The notes: generated by a model from the sequence alone, not told the origin. DNA of 64,000 bases from Mycobacterium sherrisii (GCF_002102355.1 NZ_LQPT01000029.1:1-64000); one strand, 5' to 3'. Shown: positions 38,830 through 51,183, counted from the first letter of the stretch. Numbers and translations are program-made.

Positions 38830-39461
38830 GCCGCCCGGCTCAATTCCATGCGGCGGCTGGCCCGGTTGCGCCAGGCCCGCAGCAGCGTGACGTTGCCGTC
38901 TTCGATCTCGTCTTCGAAGACTTCGGCGATGCCGCCCGCGGTGAGCGCGGACTCGAGCGCCTTGTCGGGGTTGCGGGCGAACTGGTCGGGGAACACCCAG
39001 CGGCGAAATGCCCAGAAGCGGAACGCCATCTGCAGCAGATTGCCGATGATGTAGGCCGAGATGAAGTCGGCGATGTTCTCCACCGTCAGCGAGACCGTGG
39101 GCTCGCGCAGCTGCAGGACATAGCTGGAAATCCACAGCGGCGCCATGCTCAGCAGCACCCCGACGCCGCTGAAGGCGAAGAACAGCAACGCCTCGTGGTG
39201 ACGCTCGCGGCCGCCGCGGTCGCGGAAGCTCCACTCCCGGTTCAGCACGTAGGAGGCGATGACGGCGACGATGCCCGCGATGACCTTGGCCGTCACCGGC
39301 TTGGTCTCCAGGATCGTCAGCTTGAGGGTGTAGAAAATGGCCGAGTCGATGATGAACGTGGTGCCGCCGACGATGGCAAATTTTATGAATTCGTGGTGGC
39401 GCTGTGCATAGGGTTGAAAGGCCTGGGGCAAGCGCGCGATTGTGGCATCGGCGAAGGACAC
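38784..39461 (-). CDS. GtrA-family membrane protein (Rv3277 homologue)
   Basis: A 225-residue protein with four membrane helices (about 26-46, 57-75, 93-113, 130-150) of the GtrA/DPMS family: FIKFAIVGGTTFIIDSAIFY, then IASYVLNREWSFRDR. GtrA proteins help flip lipid-linked sugars or act with a glycosyltransferase. The C-terminal 60 residues (acidic, DEIEDGNVTLLRAWRN) are outside the membrane. ATG start at 39461; it is shorter than the M. tuberculosis protein as I remember it (about 272). Confidence 0.9.
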   Translation of the reverse strand: MSFADATIARLPQAFQPYAQRHHEFIKFAIVGGTTFIIDSAIFYTLKLTILETKPVTAKVIAGIVAVIASYVLNREWSFRDRGGRERHHEALLFFAFSGVGVLLSMAPLWISSYVLQLREPTVSLTVENIADFISAYIIGNLLQMAFRFWAFRRWVFPDQFARNPDKALESALTAGGIAEVFEDEIEDGNVTLLRAWRNRASRRMELSRAAQLGDSSDPRVSKTS

Positions 39462-39562
39462 AACACGTGAGTGTACGTAGAGACGCGAAAACGGCGCAAA
39501 ATGGTACCTAACATTTTTGCGTCGTAGCCGGTCAACCCGCCGCCGCGGGTAGTCGTGACACC

Positions 39563-40797
39563 ATGATGGCCGTGCCGAATACTCGCCCGCCGCAAGCTTC
39601 CCCCGTCGTAGCCATGGTCGGCGGCGGCCAACTGGCCCGGATGACCCATCAGGCCGCGATCGCGTTGGGTCAGCGGCTGCGCGTGTTGGCCACCTCCGCA
39701 GATGAGCCTGCCGCGCAGGTCAGCCCCGATGTGGTGATCGGTTTGCACACCGATCTCGACGACCTGCGCCGGGTCGCCGACGGCGCCGACGTGCTGACGT
39801 TTGACCACGAGCACGTCCCGACGGAGCTGCTGGAGAAGCTGGTCGCCGACGGCGTCAACGTGGCGCCGCCGCCACAGGCGTTGCTGCACGCCCAGGACAA
39901 GCTGGTGATGCGCCGCCGGCTGGATGCCCTCGGCGCCGCGGTGCCGCGCTATCTCGGCCTGAACTCCGTGGACCACCTCGACGAGGTGGACGCCTTCGCG
40001 CGCCGCGTCGATGCCCCGCTGGTAGTCAAGGCGGCGCGCGGCGGCTACGACGGCCGCGGCGTGCGGCTCGCCCGCGACCTGGCCGACGCCCGCGAGATCA
40101 CCCGCGCCTACCTGGCCGAGGGTGTGCCGGTGGTGGTCGAGGAGAAAGTGGAACTGCGGCGCGAACTGGCGGCGCTGGTGGCGCGGTCGCCGTTCGGTCA
40201 AGGTGCGGCCTGGCCGGTCGTCGAGACGGTGCAGGACGACGGCATCTGCGTGCAGGTGATCGCGCCCGCGCCGAACCTGGCCGACGATGTGGCCGCCGAA
40301 GCTCAGCGGCTGGCGCTGCGGCTGGCCGGTGAGCTGGGCGTGGTCGGGGTGCTCGCCGTCGAGCTGTTCGAGACGACGGGCGGCGCGCTGCTGGTCAACG
40401 AGCTCGCGATGCGCCCGCACAATTCCGGGCATTGGACCATGGACGGGTCGCGGACCGGCCAGTTCGAACAGCACCTGCGAGCGGTGCTGGACTACCCGCT
40501 GGGCGGCACCGACGCGATCGTTCCGGTCACCGTGATGGTCAACGTGCTGGGCGCCGCGCAACGGCCGCAGATGAGCCTGGACGAGCGGCTGCACCACCTG
40601 TACGCGCGGATGCCCGACGCCCGGGTGCATCTGTACGGCAAGGCCGAACGTCCCGGCCGCAAGATCGCGCACATCAATTTCCTCGGCGGCGACCCCGCGG
40701 AGCTACCGCAACTGCGTGAACGCGGCGAGCTGGCGGCACACTGGTTGGCACACGGGCAGTGGACGGATGGATGGGATCCGCATGAGGAGCGGCGCTA

Positions 40798-40798
<1 letters not shown>
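39563..40798 (+). CDS. purK: 5-(carboxyamino)imidazole ribonucleotide synthase PurK
   Basis: A 411-residue ATP-grasp enzyme of purine synthesis: makes N5-CAIR from AIR, bicarbonate and [12 protein letters not shown] start, ATP-grasp part (about 110-290) with [12 protein letters not shown] and [11 protein letters not shown], then [19 protein letters not shown] at 39563 (a further ATG directly upstream at 39563 +/-3 gives MMAV). The stop overlaps purE's ATG (TAATG). Confidence 0.95.
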
Positions 40799-41313
<515 letters not shown>

Positions 41314-41348
41314 CTTAAGCGGAGCTAGGACATGAGGAGGCTCTCAAC

Positions 41349-42518
41349 ATGGCCGGATGGGCCGGAACCCCGGATTTTGATCTGTTCCAACTGCCCGAGG
41401 AGCACCAGGAGTTGCGGGCAGCGATCCGGGCGCTGGCGGAGAAGGAGATCGCCCCGCACGCCGCCGACGTCGACGAGAACTCCCGTTTTCCGCAGGAGGC
41501 GCTGGACGCGCTGACCGCGTCGGGCTTCAACGCCGTGCACGTGCCCGAGGAGTACGGCGGTCAGGGTGCCGACTCCGTCGCGGCCTGCATCGTCATCGAG
41601 GAGGTCGCCCGTGTCGACACCTCGGCGTCGCTGATCCCGGCGGTGAACAAGCTCGGCACCATGGGCCTGATCCTGCGCGGTTCCGAGGAGCTCAAGAAGC
41701 AGGTGCTGCCCTCGATCGCGGACGGCAGCGCGATGGCGTCCTACGCGCTTAGCGAGCGCGAGGCGGGCAGCGACGCGGCCGCGATGCGCACCCGGGCCAA
41801 GGCCGACGGCGACGACTGGATTCTCAACGGCGCCAAGTGCTGGATCACCAACGGCGGCAAGTCGACCTGGTACACGGTGATGGCGGTGACCGATCCGGAC
41901 AAGGGCGCCAACGGCATCTCGTCGTTCATGGTGCACAAGGACGACGAGGGCTTCACCGTGGGCCCGAAGGAACGCAAGCTCGGCATCAAGGGCTCACCGA
42001 CCACCGAGCTGTACTTCGAGAACTGCCGCATCCCGGGGGATCGGATCATCGGCGAACCCGGCACCGGCTTCAAGACGGCGCTGGCCACCCTCGACCACAC
42101 CCGCCCCACGATCGGCGCGCAGGCCGTCGGGATCGCCCAGGGCGCGGTGGATGCCGCCATCGCCTACACCAAGGACCGCAAGCAGTTCGGCCGCCCGATC
42201 AGCGACAACCAAGGCGTGCAGTTCATGCTGGCCGACATGGCGATGAAGGTGGAGGCTGCCCGGCTGATGGTCTACAGCGCGGCCGCGCGGGCCGAACGCG
42301 GCGAATCGAATCTGGGCTTCATCTCGGCGGCGTCGAAGTGCTTTGCCTCCGACGTCGCGATGGAGGTCACGACCGACGCCGTGCAGCTGTTCGGGGGCGC
42401 CGGCTACACCATCGACTTCCCCGTCGAACGGATGATGCGTGACGCCAAGATCACCCAAATCTACGAGGGCACCAATCAGATTCAGCGCGTGGTCATGTCG
42501 CGGGCGCTGCTGCGCTGA
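41349..42518 (+). CDS. fadE25: Acyl-CoA dehydrogenase FadE25
   Basis: A 389-residue acyl-CoA dehydrogenase. FAD/substrate motifs YALSEREAGSDAAAM, WITNGG, KLGIKGSPTTELYFENC, GRPISDNQGVQF, LFGGAGYTIDFPVERMMRDAKI and the catalytic Glu in IYEGTNQIQRVV. Oxidises acyl-CoA to trans-2-enoyl-CoA with electrons to ETF. GGAGG upstream of ATG at 41349. Matches Rv3274c. Confidence 0.96.
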   Translation: MAGWAGTPDFDLFQLPEEHQELRAAIRALAEKEIAPHAADVDENSRFPQEALDALTASGFNAVHVPEEYGGQGADSVAACIVIEEVARVDTSASLIPAVNKLGTMGLILRGSEELKKQVLPSIADGSAMASYALSEREAGSDAAAMRTRAKADGDDWILNGAKCWITNGGKSTWYTVMAVTDPDKGANGISSFMVHKDDEGFTVGPKERKLGIKGSPTTELYFENCRIPGDRIIGEPGTGFKTALATLDHTRPTIGAQAVGIAQGAVDAAIAYTKDRKQFGRPISDNQGVQFMLADMAMKVEAARLMVYSAAARAERGESNLGFISAASKCFASDVAMEVTTDAVQLFGGAGYTIDFPVERMMRDAKITQIYEGTNQIQRVVMSRALLR

Positions 42519-42621
42519 ACGCTCGCCCGGGGCCCATTGGTCGCAAACTCAGCCCGGCTAATATCATCGGTCGCTACAACCAAGCTCACGCACGACGGCT
42601 GTTCGGGGATGTAGCGGCCGC

Positions 42622-43847
42622 GTGACACGAGATGAGCAAGGGCACGACTGCGGCGAGGGGTGCGGAATGCTGAGCCCAGTCAGCCCGCCCGCACATTGGC
42701 GGGCCTTGTCGCTGCTTTTGGTGGAAGACGACCGGGGCGACGCGGTGCTGGTCGAGGATCTGATCGCCGGCGCGGTCGACGACATCCGGGTGACCTGGGC
42801 GCAGTCCATGGCACACGCCGAGCGCGAGCTGGCCGCGGCCCGCCCCGACTGCGTGTTGTTGGATCTGCACCTGCCCGACGCCAATGGCATCGACGCGCTC
42901 AACCGCATCGCCGAACGTGATGCGACCGTGCCGATCGTGGTGCTGACCGGTCTCAACGACGAGAACTTCGGTGCCTCCGCGGTCGCGGCCGGGGCGCAGG
43001 ATTATCTGGTCAAGGGCCGTGTCGAGCCCGAAATGCTGCGTCGTGCCCTGCTTTACGCGATCGAGCGCAAACGAGTCGAGTTGATCGCCGCCGATCTGCA
43101 TGCCACTCAGCTGCGGGCCCGGGAGAACGCCCTGCTGGAGCGGGGTCTGCTGCCGTCACCGCTGCTGCTGGACAACCCGGGTGTGGAGATCGTCGCCAGG
43201 TACCGGCCGAGCCGCGCGGACGCGTTGCTGTGCGGGGACTTCTACGACGTCGTGCAGACACCGGATCGGGTGGTCCACGTTCTGATCGGCGATGTCGCCG
43301 GGCACGGCCCGCACGAGGCGGCACTGGGCGCCGCGTTGCGAATCGCTTGGCGTGCACTGACATTCGCGGGCGTACGCACGGGCGAACTGATGCGTCAGCT
43401 GGAACGCGTGCTGCACGCCGAACGTAGCGGCAGCGGCATCTTCGCCACGGTCCTGTCCCTCGAGATCGCGCCCGACAGTCCGCGGCTGACCGCGATCCGG
43501 GCCGGTCACCCGGGTATGTTGCGGCACGGTGCCCAGACCGTGGAATGGGTGGAGCCGCCGGCCGGACCGGCGTTGGGGCTGCGCGCCGACGACTGGCCGG
43601 TGGATGAGCTGGAACTGCCGGTGGGGCAGGGGTTGCTGCTGCTGACCGACGGGCTTTTCGAGGGATATTCCGGCACGGGCAACGAGCGACTTGGGGAGGA
43701 TGGCTTGCTGACACTCGCGCGTAACTACCCTGGTCTGTCCGGGTCGGCGTTCGTCGACGCGCTCATCGACGGCGCCGAGCAACTCGCCCAGCCGCGCGGT
43801 GGTCTCACCGACGACATCGCGGTGGTGCGCGTGGAGCGGACGGCGCC

Positions 43848-43851
<4 letters not shown>
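42622..43851 (+). CDS. Response regulator with PP2C (RsbU/SpoIIE-type) phosphatase output
   Basis: A 409-residue protein. Residues about 29-145 are a receiver domain (acidic pair Asp36-Asp37, phosphoacceptor Asp81, Lys131). Residues about 185-405 are a PPM serine phosphatase with metal motifs CGDFYDV, IGDVAGHG and GLTDDIAV. Such proteins dephosphorylate STAS antagonists in partner-switch pathways. GTG at 42622; its stop overlaps the kinase start (GTGA). In a genome window that also carries RsbW-SigF and a STAS protein it may feed that switch (inference). Not part of the M. tuberculosis order between fadE25 and Rv3273. Confidence 0.92.
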
Positions 43852-45430
<1,579 letters not shown>

Positions 45431-45434
<4 letters not shown>

Positions 45435-45871
45435 CACCAGCCAGCCGGGCGATCGAAATTTTGCTCGTCGAAGACGACCCGGGTGATGAGCTCATCACCC
45501 GGGAAGCGTTGGAACACAACAAGTTCCAAAACCGTCTGCACGTCGCGCACGACGGCGAAGAGGGACTTAACTTTCTTTATCGGCGCGGCGGATTCGAGGA
45601 TGCGCCGCGGCCCGATCTGATCCTGCTGGATCTGAACCTGCCGAAATACGACGGCCGCCAACTGTTGGAAAAGGTCAAGTCCGACGCCGACCTGTCCCGC
45701 ATCCCGGTGGTGGTGCTAACCACCTCGTCGGCCGAGGAAGACATTCTGCGCAGCTACAAGCTGCACGCCAACGCCTATGTGGCCAAACCCGTTGACCTCG
45801 ACCAGTTCATCAATGCGGTTCGCCAGATCGACGAGTTCTTCCTGCAGGTCGTCCGGCTGCCGGGCGTCTGA
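45431..45871 (+). CDS. CheY-like single-domain response regulator (Rcp1 type)
   Basis: A 146-residue receiver-only regulator: ILLVEDDPGDE (acidic pair), phosphoacceptor Asp67 in LILLDLNLPKYDGR, TTSSAEED and Lys119 in VAKPVD. The DLNLPKxDG pattern and lack of an output domain match the Rcp1 type that acts as a phosphate shuttle with this class of kinase. GTG at 45431 overlaps the kinase stop. Together with the two upstream genes it makes a three-gene phosphorelay unit. Confidence 0.93.
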
Positions 45872-45889
45872 GACGAGCCAGGGCCTCGG

Positions 45890-48133
45890 CTATCGGACGG
45901 ACTCCTCTGCGCACACGATGCCGTGCGTGGTCACCTCGTATACCCGGGTGGTCGGGATGTCGAAGAAGATGCCGACCACCTGCAAGTCGCCGGACTCGAC
46001 CGCGTCCACCAACGCCGGGTGGCGGGTGAGCCTTTCCAGCTGGATTGCGACGTTGACGACGCTGAGCTGGTCGACCTGCGAGTAGCCGACGGCCTCCGCG
46101 CTGCGGCGGGCCGGATGGTTGGCGTGGTAGGCGGCCAGGCTTTCGCTGGCGTATTCGAGCCACTGTCCCATGGAGGTGGTTGCGCGGTCGATGTTGTCGT
46201 CGGCGAGCACCTTCATGGCGGCGCACTGCGAATGTCCGCAGATCACCACCGACCGCACCCCGAGCTGCCCAACGGCGAATTCCAGTGCGGCATCGATGGA
46301 TCGGTCTGCCCCGCCGGTCGGCACCAAGTTGCCGAAGTTGCGGACGGTGTAGAGGTCCCCAGGGCCGCTGGCGGTGATGACGTTCGGCAGGATGCGCGAG
46401 TCGGCGCAGGTGAGGAAGAGCGCGTACGGGTCGTGTGAGCCGTTGAGGTCGGAGATGTGTTGGTGCAGCACGGCTGCGCCGTTGCGGTGGTACTCGTCGA
46501 TGCGGTCCAGGATGGAAGCCTCGGCGAGATCGTCCTGGCGGCCGGGGGAAGAACGCCACGGTGCCAGGCCAATCGAATTCGGGCGGAAATGCCGCTTCGG
46601 TGGGCCCGCATGTGCCTCATGCAGCTTTGCGGCGGACGTCTCGACGATGGCCACGACGCCGCCCCGCGCCTCATGGGCACGTTGCCAGTCGGTGATCGCC
46701 TCGGAGACGGAGTCGTCGATGTAGTCCGCGTTCAGGTTCAGTGTGACCTGGGATCCCTCGGGAACCGAAGCCAGGGCTTTGGTCAGGCGGGGCAACAGCA
46801 AGAAGCTGAGCGTGCCGTCGATGTCGATGCGCCACTGCGTGGACTGCTCGTCGCCGACCGGCCGCACCACGACGGGCGCGCGTACGACGCGGACCAGCAA
46901 CATGATGATCGCGACGACGAGCCCGATAACCACTCCCTCCAATAGGTTGAGGAAGACCACGGACAGGATGGTGACCACGTAGATCGCGAAGTTACCAGTG
47001 CGCCAAGCCAATTCGATATGAGCGAGCTTGACCAGCTGGGCGCCGATCACGATAAGGAGTCCGGCCAGTGCGGCCTTGGGAATGAGTTCGACCAGCCCGG
47101 TGAACAGCGAGGCGAACACCAGGATCCAGACGCCGTGCAGAATCGCCGACATCCGGGTGCGGGCACCGGCGGCCACGTTCGCCGAACTGCGCACGATGAC
47201 GCCGGTGACCGGCAGCCCGCCCAGCAGTCCGGACATCACGTTCGCGGCGCCCTGACCGATGATCTCCCGGTCGAAGTTCGTCCGCGGACCATCGTGCAGT
47301 TTGTCCACCCCCACCGCGCACAACAACGATTCCACACTGGCGATCAGCGCGATCGTCAGCACGCCCACGATGATGTCGCTGGCCTCCTCCATCCACGGCT
47401 TGCCCTTGGGCGAGGTACCGGCGATGTGCGGCAGGTTTATCGCGTCGAAGAAGTTGCCGGACAACGTAATTCGATCGGTGTCCAGGCCCGCCACGATCAC
47501 GAAGACGGTGGCCGCGACGATGGCCACCAGCGGGGCCGGGACGACCCGGATCTTCGCGGGCAGCCGGTTCCACACCAATAAGATGACGATCACCGTCGCG
47601 CCGGTGATCACTTCGTGCAGTTCGTGATGCAGGATGCCGTTCGGCAGAGCGATGAGGTTCTGCCATGCCGAACTGTGTGACGATCCGCCCATCAGAACGT
47701 GGATCTGCTGCAGCATGATCGTGATTCCGATGCCCGCGAGCATCGCGTGCACGACCACCGGGGCAATGGCCAGTGCGGCGCGAGCCATCCGGCTCAGGCC
47801 GAACCCGATCTGCAGTGCCCCCGCGGCCGCGGTCATCACACATAACATCGGAAAGCCGAGTTCGTCGATCAACCCGGCGACCACCACCGTGAGACCCGCG
47901 GCGGGTCCGCTGACCTGAACCGAGGACCCGCCGAGTGCGCCGGCGACGATGCCGCCGACCACCCCGGCGATCAGGCCGGCGAGCAGTGGGGCGCCCGAGG
48001 CGATTGCGATTCCGAGTGAAAGTGGCAGCGCCACAAGGAAGACGACAAGCGAGGCGGGCACATCGTGACGCAGATTCTGCAAAAAAGACGGCCCCGTTGC
48101 CGTTCCTTGACTATCGGTGACAGGCGCACTCAT
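45890..48133 (-). CDS. SulP transporter fused to beta-carbonic anhydrase (Rv3273 homologue)
   Basis: A 747-residue fusion. N-terminal SulP transporter (about 20-425, ten or more helices; AGLIAGVVGGIVAGALGGSSVQVSGPAAGL is the hallmark start region), a STAS-like segment (about 440-530), then a beta-carbonic anhydrase (about 555-747) with zinc ligands CADSR and HSQC. SulP-anhydrase fusions are thought to take up bicarbonate or another anion and interconvert it with CO2. ATG start at 48133. Stop is 18 bases from the response regulator's stop. Confidence 0.95.
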   Translation of the reverse strand: MSAPVTDSQGTATGPSFLQNLRHDVPASLVVFLVALPLSLGIAIASGAPLLAGLIAGVVGGIVAGALGGSSVQVSGPAAGLTVVVAGLIDELGFPMLCVMTAAAGALQIGFGLSRMARAALAIAPVVVHAMLAGIGITIMLQQIHVLMGGSSHSSAWQNLIALPNGILHHELHEVITGATVIVILLVWNRLPAKIRVVPAPLVAIVAATVFVIVAGLDTDRITLSGNFFDAINLPHIAGTSPKGKPWMEEASDIIVGVLTIALIASVESLLCAVGVDKLHDGPRTNFDREIIGQGAANVMSGLLGGLPVTGVIVRSSANVAAGARTRMSAILHGVWILVFASLFTGLVELIPKAALAGLLIVIGAQLVKLAHIELAWRTGNFAIYVVTILSVVFLNLLEGVVIGLVVAIIMLLVRVVRAPVVVRPVGDEQSTQWRIDIDGTLSFLLLPRLTKALASVPEGSQVTLNLNADYIDDSVSEAITDWQRAHEARGGVVAIVETSAAKLHEAHAGPPKRHFRPNSIGLAPWRSSPGRQDDLAEASILDRIDEYHRNGAAVLHQHISDLNGSHDPYALFLTCADSRILPNVITASGPGDLYTVRNFGNLVPTGGADRSIDAALEFAVGQLGVRSVVICGHSQCAAMKVLADDNIDRATTSMGQWLEYASESLAAYHANHPARRSAEAVGYSQVDQLSVVNVAIQLERLTRHPALVDAVESGDLQVVGIFFDIPTTRVYEVTTHGIVCAEESVR

Positions 48134-48357
48134 AGATTGACTCCTCCGGCTGAAGACCCCTTTATGACCGGTAGAACGCCGCCTGTCAATGCGACGTCAC
48201 GGGCTCCCGAAACCGCGACGAGGCGGATCAGCAAACGGCAAGACATTGCGCCGCCTGCGGCAAGTTCGTGTGTGGAAGCATTCTCCGGTTGTCGGAAGCT
48301 CTCGACAAACGCCTACGCATTCATCGACAACTCAAAGAAAGCCAGTCGCCGGCACAG

Positions 48358-48375
48358 TGACAATGATATCTGTCA
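48358..48375. promoter_or_regulatory. Possible operator palindrome
   Basis: TGACA-N8-TGTCA (18 bases) with a GATATC centre, in the 273-base gap between the SulP-anhydrase start and the CoA-transferase stop. It lies about 225 bases upstream of the transporter start. Otherwise the gap shows nothing recognisable except a leader region. Seen symmetry only; the regulator is not known. Confidence 0.35.
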
Positions 48376-48406
48376 TCGGCGATTCAAAGAGAACGCCAAT
48401 AAAGCG

Positions 48407-49591
48407 TCACGACTTGGTCAGATAGATGTTGTTGTGTTCGCCCACCGCGGGTGGGGGACCGGCGGCCGTCGCGTCGAAGCTGCCATAGCGCGCCGGTGTG
48501 CGGATCACGGTGATTTCATCGTCTCCGCTGCCCACCGAGACGGCGAGCTCGTTTTCGGCGAACAACGGAGTTGCGACCACCTGCTTCCAGGTGTAAGCCA
48601 GGCAGGCCATCAGACCAGCCGCTTGCAGCAGTTCGACCCATTCGGCGGCGGTCCTGGCGGCCAGCGCCGACTCGAGTTCCTCGGTGAGCTGCGAGTAGTT
48701 GATCGCTCGGGAACGCTGGTCGATGAACCGTTCGTCTTCGAGCAGGTCGGGCCGACCGATGATTTCGCACAACTTCGCCCAGTGCTTGGGCACGTAGGCG
48801 CTGATCACCAGGTAGCCGTCCGCGGCCTTGAAGGCGTCCGAGGGCTGAGTGGCGAACCCCACGCCCTTACGCTTCTTGGCCCGCGCGCCGTCCGGCTCGG
48901 GCTTGGGCTGGTCGCCGGACTTGTTCAGATGGATCGTGAGCTGGCTGGCCTGCAGCCCGACCGCGACGTCGTACATCGCGACGCGGACCACGTCGGCCAC
49001 GCCGTGACGTTCCCGGTTGAGCAGTGCCGCCAGCACCGCCTGGGCCAGCACATGACCGCTGGCGGCGTCGACGAGCTGGAACGGGATGATCTGGGGTTTG
49101 CCGCTGGGGGTGGGCATGCCGGTGGTCATGCCCGCCTCGGCCGCGACCATCAGATCCACTCCCGGCCTGCTGCCGTGCGGACCGTTACCTCCGTAGGCGG
49201 AGAGGCGCGCGTAGATCAGCTTCGGGTTGCGCGCTCGTAAATCGTCGGGGCCCAACCCCATACGCTCCATCACGCCGGGACGGAACCCCTCGAGCACCAC
49301 ATCTGCGGTGTCGACCAGCCGCAGAATCTGTTGCTTGCCGGCATCGTCGGTCAGATCCACCGCCACCGATTTCTTGCCCCTGTTATGCGGCCAGAACAGC
49401 GTGGGCAGGGGTGGGCGGCCGGGCAGCACCGCCACGATTTGTCGGGCGGCCTCCCCAACGGGGGCCTCGACCTTGATCACCTCGGCGCCGAGGTCGGCCA
49501 TCACCTGTCCGGCCAGCGGACCCGCGATGTTCTGGGTGAAGTCGAGCACCCGGTAGCCGTCTAGCGGCTTGGGCGGCTGCCCGTTTGGCAT
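48407..49591 (-). CDS. CaiB/BaiF-family CoA-transferase (Rv3272 homologue)
   Basis: A 394-residue class III CoA-transferase: GYRVLDFTQNIAGPLAGQVMADLGAEVIKVE (start domain), NRGKKSVAVDLTDD, and the catalytic Asp in GVDLMVAAEAGM. Exactly the length I remember for Rv3272. Moves CoA between carboxylic acids; substrate unknown. ATG at 49591; a longer frame to 50356 is a shadow of the methyltransferase gene. Downstream of the methyltransferase by 11 bases, so co-transcribed. Confidence 0.93.
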   Translation of the reverse strand: MPNGQPPKPLDGYRVLDFTQNIAGPLAGQVMADLGAEVIKVEAPVGEAARQIVAVLPGRPPLPTLFWPHNRGKKSVAVDLTDDAGKQQILRLVDTADVVLEGFRPGVMERMGLGPDDLRARNPKLIYARLSAYGGNGPHGSRPGVDLMVAAEAGMTTGMPTPSGKPQIIPFQLVDAASGHVLAQAVLAALLNRERHGVADVVRVAMYDVAVGLQASQLTIHLNKSGDQPKPEPDGARAKKRKGVGFATQPSDAFKAADGYLVISAYVPKHWAKLCEIIGRPDLLEDERFIDQRSRAINYSQLTEELESALAARTAAEWVELLQAAGLMACLAYTWKQVVATPLFAENELAVSVGSGDDEITVIRTPARYGSFDATAAGPPPAVGEHNNIYLTKS

Positions 49592-49602
49592 CGTGACCCT
49601 CC

Positions 49603-50517
49603 TTAACGCGCCTTGCGCAGCACCGCGCTGCAGTAATAGTTCTTGGCGAACGGGGCGTCGGCACCGTCGGGTTGCTGCGGTAATCCGTTGTCGGCCAGCA
49701 ACTGGTTCAGCGGCGTACACACTGGGTGCCACCCGAGATCGTGCAAATAGCTGGCGACGTCGGTGCGTTCTCCGGGGAAACCCAGATCGTCCAGTGCGAT
49801 GTCGAGTCCGTGGTCCCGCCACCGCTGGCTGGCGCTGTTGAGCGCGTTCTGGTTGGAGCCGGTGTTCGTAAACACCTCGGCCACCAGTTGGCTGCCGTCG
49901 GCGGAGAGTGCTGTGATGTTGTCCAGCAGGCGGTCCTGGGCGTCCGGGGGCAGGAAGCCGAGCAATCCTTCGGCCGCCCACGCGGCGGGCTTGCCGGTGT
50001 CGAACCCGGCCCGCCGCAGCGCCGACGGCCAGTCGTGGCGCAGGTCGATTGCGACGGCCCGAATCTCGGCGGTGGGCCGTGCGCCGAGCGCTTCGATCGT
50101 GGCGGTCTTGAACTCGATGACATCCGGCTGGTCGATTTCGAACAGCGTCGTCCCGGCCGGCCAGGGCAGGCGATAGCCGCGAGCGTCCAGGCCGGACGCC
50201 AGGATGACGATCTGGCCAATGCCGCCTTGCCAGGCCCTCGCAAAGAAACTGTCGATGTAGCGGGTACGCGCGGCGAGCAGGTCGGTCATGCGCTGCATGC
50301 CCCACGGGGCGCCGGGTTCGTCGACGTCGTCGGTGTTGATTTCGCCGTTGGCCCATCGGGTGAAGAAGTCGACGCCCACGGCACGCACCAGCGGCTCGGC
50401 GAACCGATCATCGATGAGGCGGTCCTTGGTGGCCCGCGCGCGTCCGGCCGCAACCATGGTGGCGGTGGCCCCCACGCTCGTCGCCAGATTCCAGGTGTCG
50501 TTGTCGCTGCGCGCCAC
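49603..50517 (-). CDS. S-adenosylmethionine-dependent O-methyltransferase (LCM family)
   Basis: A 304-residue member of the large mycobacterial PF04072/TIGR00027 methyltransferase family: N-terminal [31 protein letters not shown], then [18 protein letters not shown] and [11 protein letters not shown], which bind SAM, and DLRHDWP. These modify unknown small molecules or lipids. GTG at 50517. A tandem 13-base repeat lies 20 bases upstream. Confidence 0.93.
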   Translation of the reverse strand: MARSDNDTWNLATSVGATATMVAAGRARATKDRLIDDRFAEPLVRAVGVDFFTRWANGEINTDDVDEPGAPWGMQRMTDLLAARTRYIDSFFARAWQGGIGQIVILASGLDARGYRLPWPAGTTLFEIDQPDVIEFKTATIEALGARPTAEIRAVAIDLRHDWPSALRRAGFDTGKPAAWAAEGLLGFLPPDAQDRLLDNITALSADGSQLVAEVFTNTGSNQNALNSASQRWRDHGLDIALDDLGFPGERTDVASYLHDLGWHPVCTPLNQLLADNGLPQQPDGADAPFAKNYYCSAVLRKAR

Positions 50518-50886
50518 TACGCGTCCCTTCCGCCGGGTACTGATTAGACCGTGTACTGATTAGACGTAGTAACGATACGGTCCCCACGTTGGCCGACCGT
50601 CGCCCGGTGGGCGTGTTCCCGGCGTTTCGGGTAGTGTGCGCCGCGTCTCCGCCACTGCATTGGCGAAAGTGGTTGTATACCAGTACATTTAGCGAGAGCG
50701 CGAATTGCTCCTCGTCACAGGGGTCGCTGAGAGTCAACGCGCTCGGCTGTGAAGACAGGCACCGTTGTCAGCGTTTTCCGGCGACCAATCTAGCGGCAGA
50801 CGCCGCGCTAGTCTGAATAAGCATCGCCTCGTCGTCGCAGAGATGCGGCGTGGGGGCCGGTCACGCCCGGCGTTGAGAAGGGGGTA
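50518..50886. other. 369-base gap with divergent promoters, no gene seen
   Basis: Divergent control region between the methyltransferase and the secretion island. Contains the tandem repeat listed separately and a GAAGGGGG ribosome site at the right end. Nothing else with coding pattern: small open frames here have neither ribosome sites nor recognisable products. Confidence 0.7.
50537..50565. repeat. Tandem operator-like repeat upstream of the methyltransferase
   Basis: GTACTGATTAGAC occurs at 50537-50549 and 50553-50565, a 16-base period (about one and a half helical turns). It is 20-48 bases from the methyltransferase GTG, where a promoter would be. Likely a pair of binding sites for a regulator of this gene (inference). 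Confidence 0.65.
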
Positions 50887-51171
50887 ATGCACATGGTTCT
50901 TTCCGTGGTTCCACCAGCTCTTGAGGCTTTCGCTGGTACCAATGCCGCTGCTGGAGAGGCGATTTCGTCTTCAGGATCCGCCGATGGGGGAGCGATGCTG
51001 GCCGCAGCGGCCGCTGCCTTGGGTCCGATAGGCGCGAGCTATCTAGCCGCCTACGCGCCGGCCCAGGCCAACAATTTGGCGGCCACCCTGGAGTTGGGGC
51101 GGGTGCACACGGGCATCGCGGCGGCAACGCAGGCCGCCAACATCTCTTTTGTTGTCGCCGACGAAGCGTGA
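50887..51171 (+). CDS. Small PE/EspC-like ESX substrate
   Basis: A 94-residue Ala-rich helical-hairpin protein. VLSVVPPALEAFAGTNAAAG resembles the start of PE and EspC (DUF2580) proteins; ALGPIGASYLAAYAPAQANNLA and the final SFVVADEA follow. The last segment has F-x-x-x-D, a variant of the YxxxD/E export signal of ESX substrates. It stands 12 bases before a larger WXG-containing partner, as PE-PPE or EspC-EspA pairs do. ATG at 50887 has GAAGGGGG upstream; ATG at 50893 is also possible. Whether it belongs to PE or EspC cannot be settled by eye. Confidence 0.8.
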   Translation: MHMVLSVVPPALEAFAGTNAAAGEAISSSGSADGGAMLAAAAAALGPIGASYLAAYAPAQANNLAATLELGRVHTGIAAATQAANISFVVADEA

Positions 51172-51183
51172 CATTGGGCAGAC

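Noticed and set aside
49592-50356. Upstream extension of the CoA-transferase frame to 50356
   Set aside because: The added 255 residues are Arg/Gly/Pro-rich and lie inside the methyltransferase gene in another frame; ATG 49591 gives the family length.
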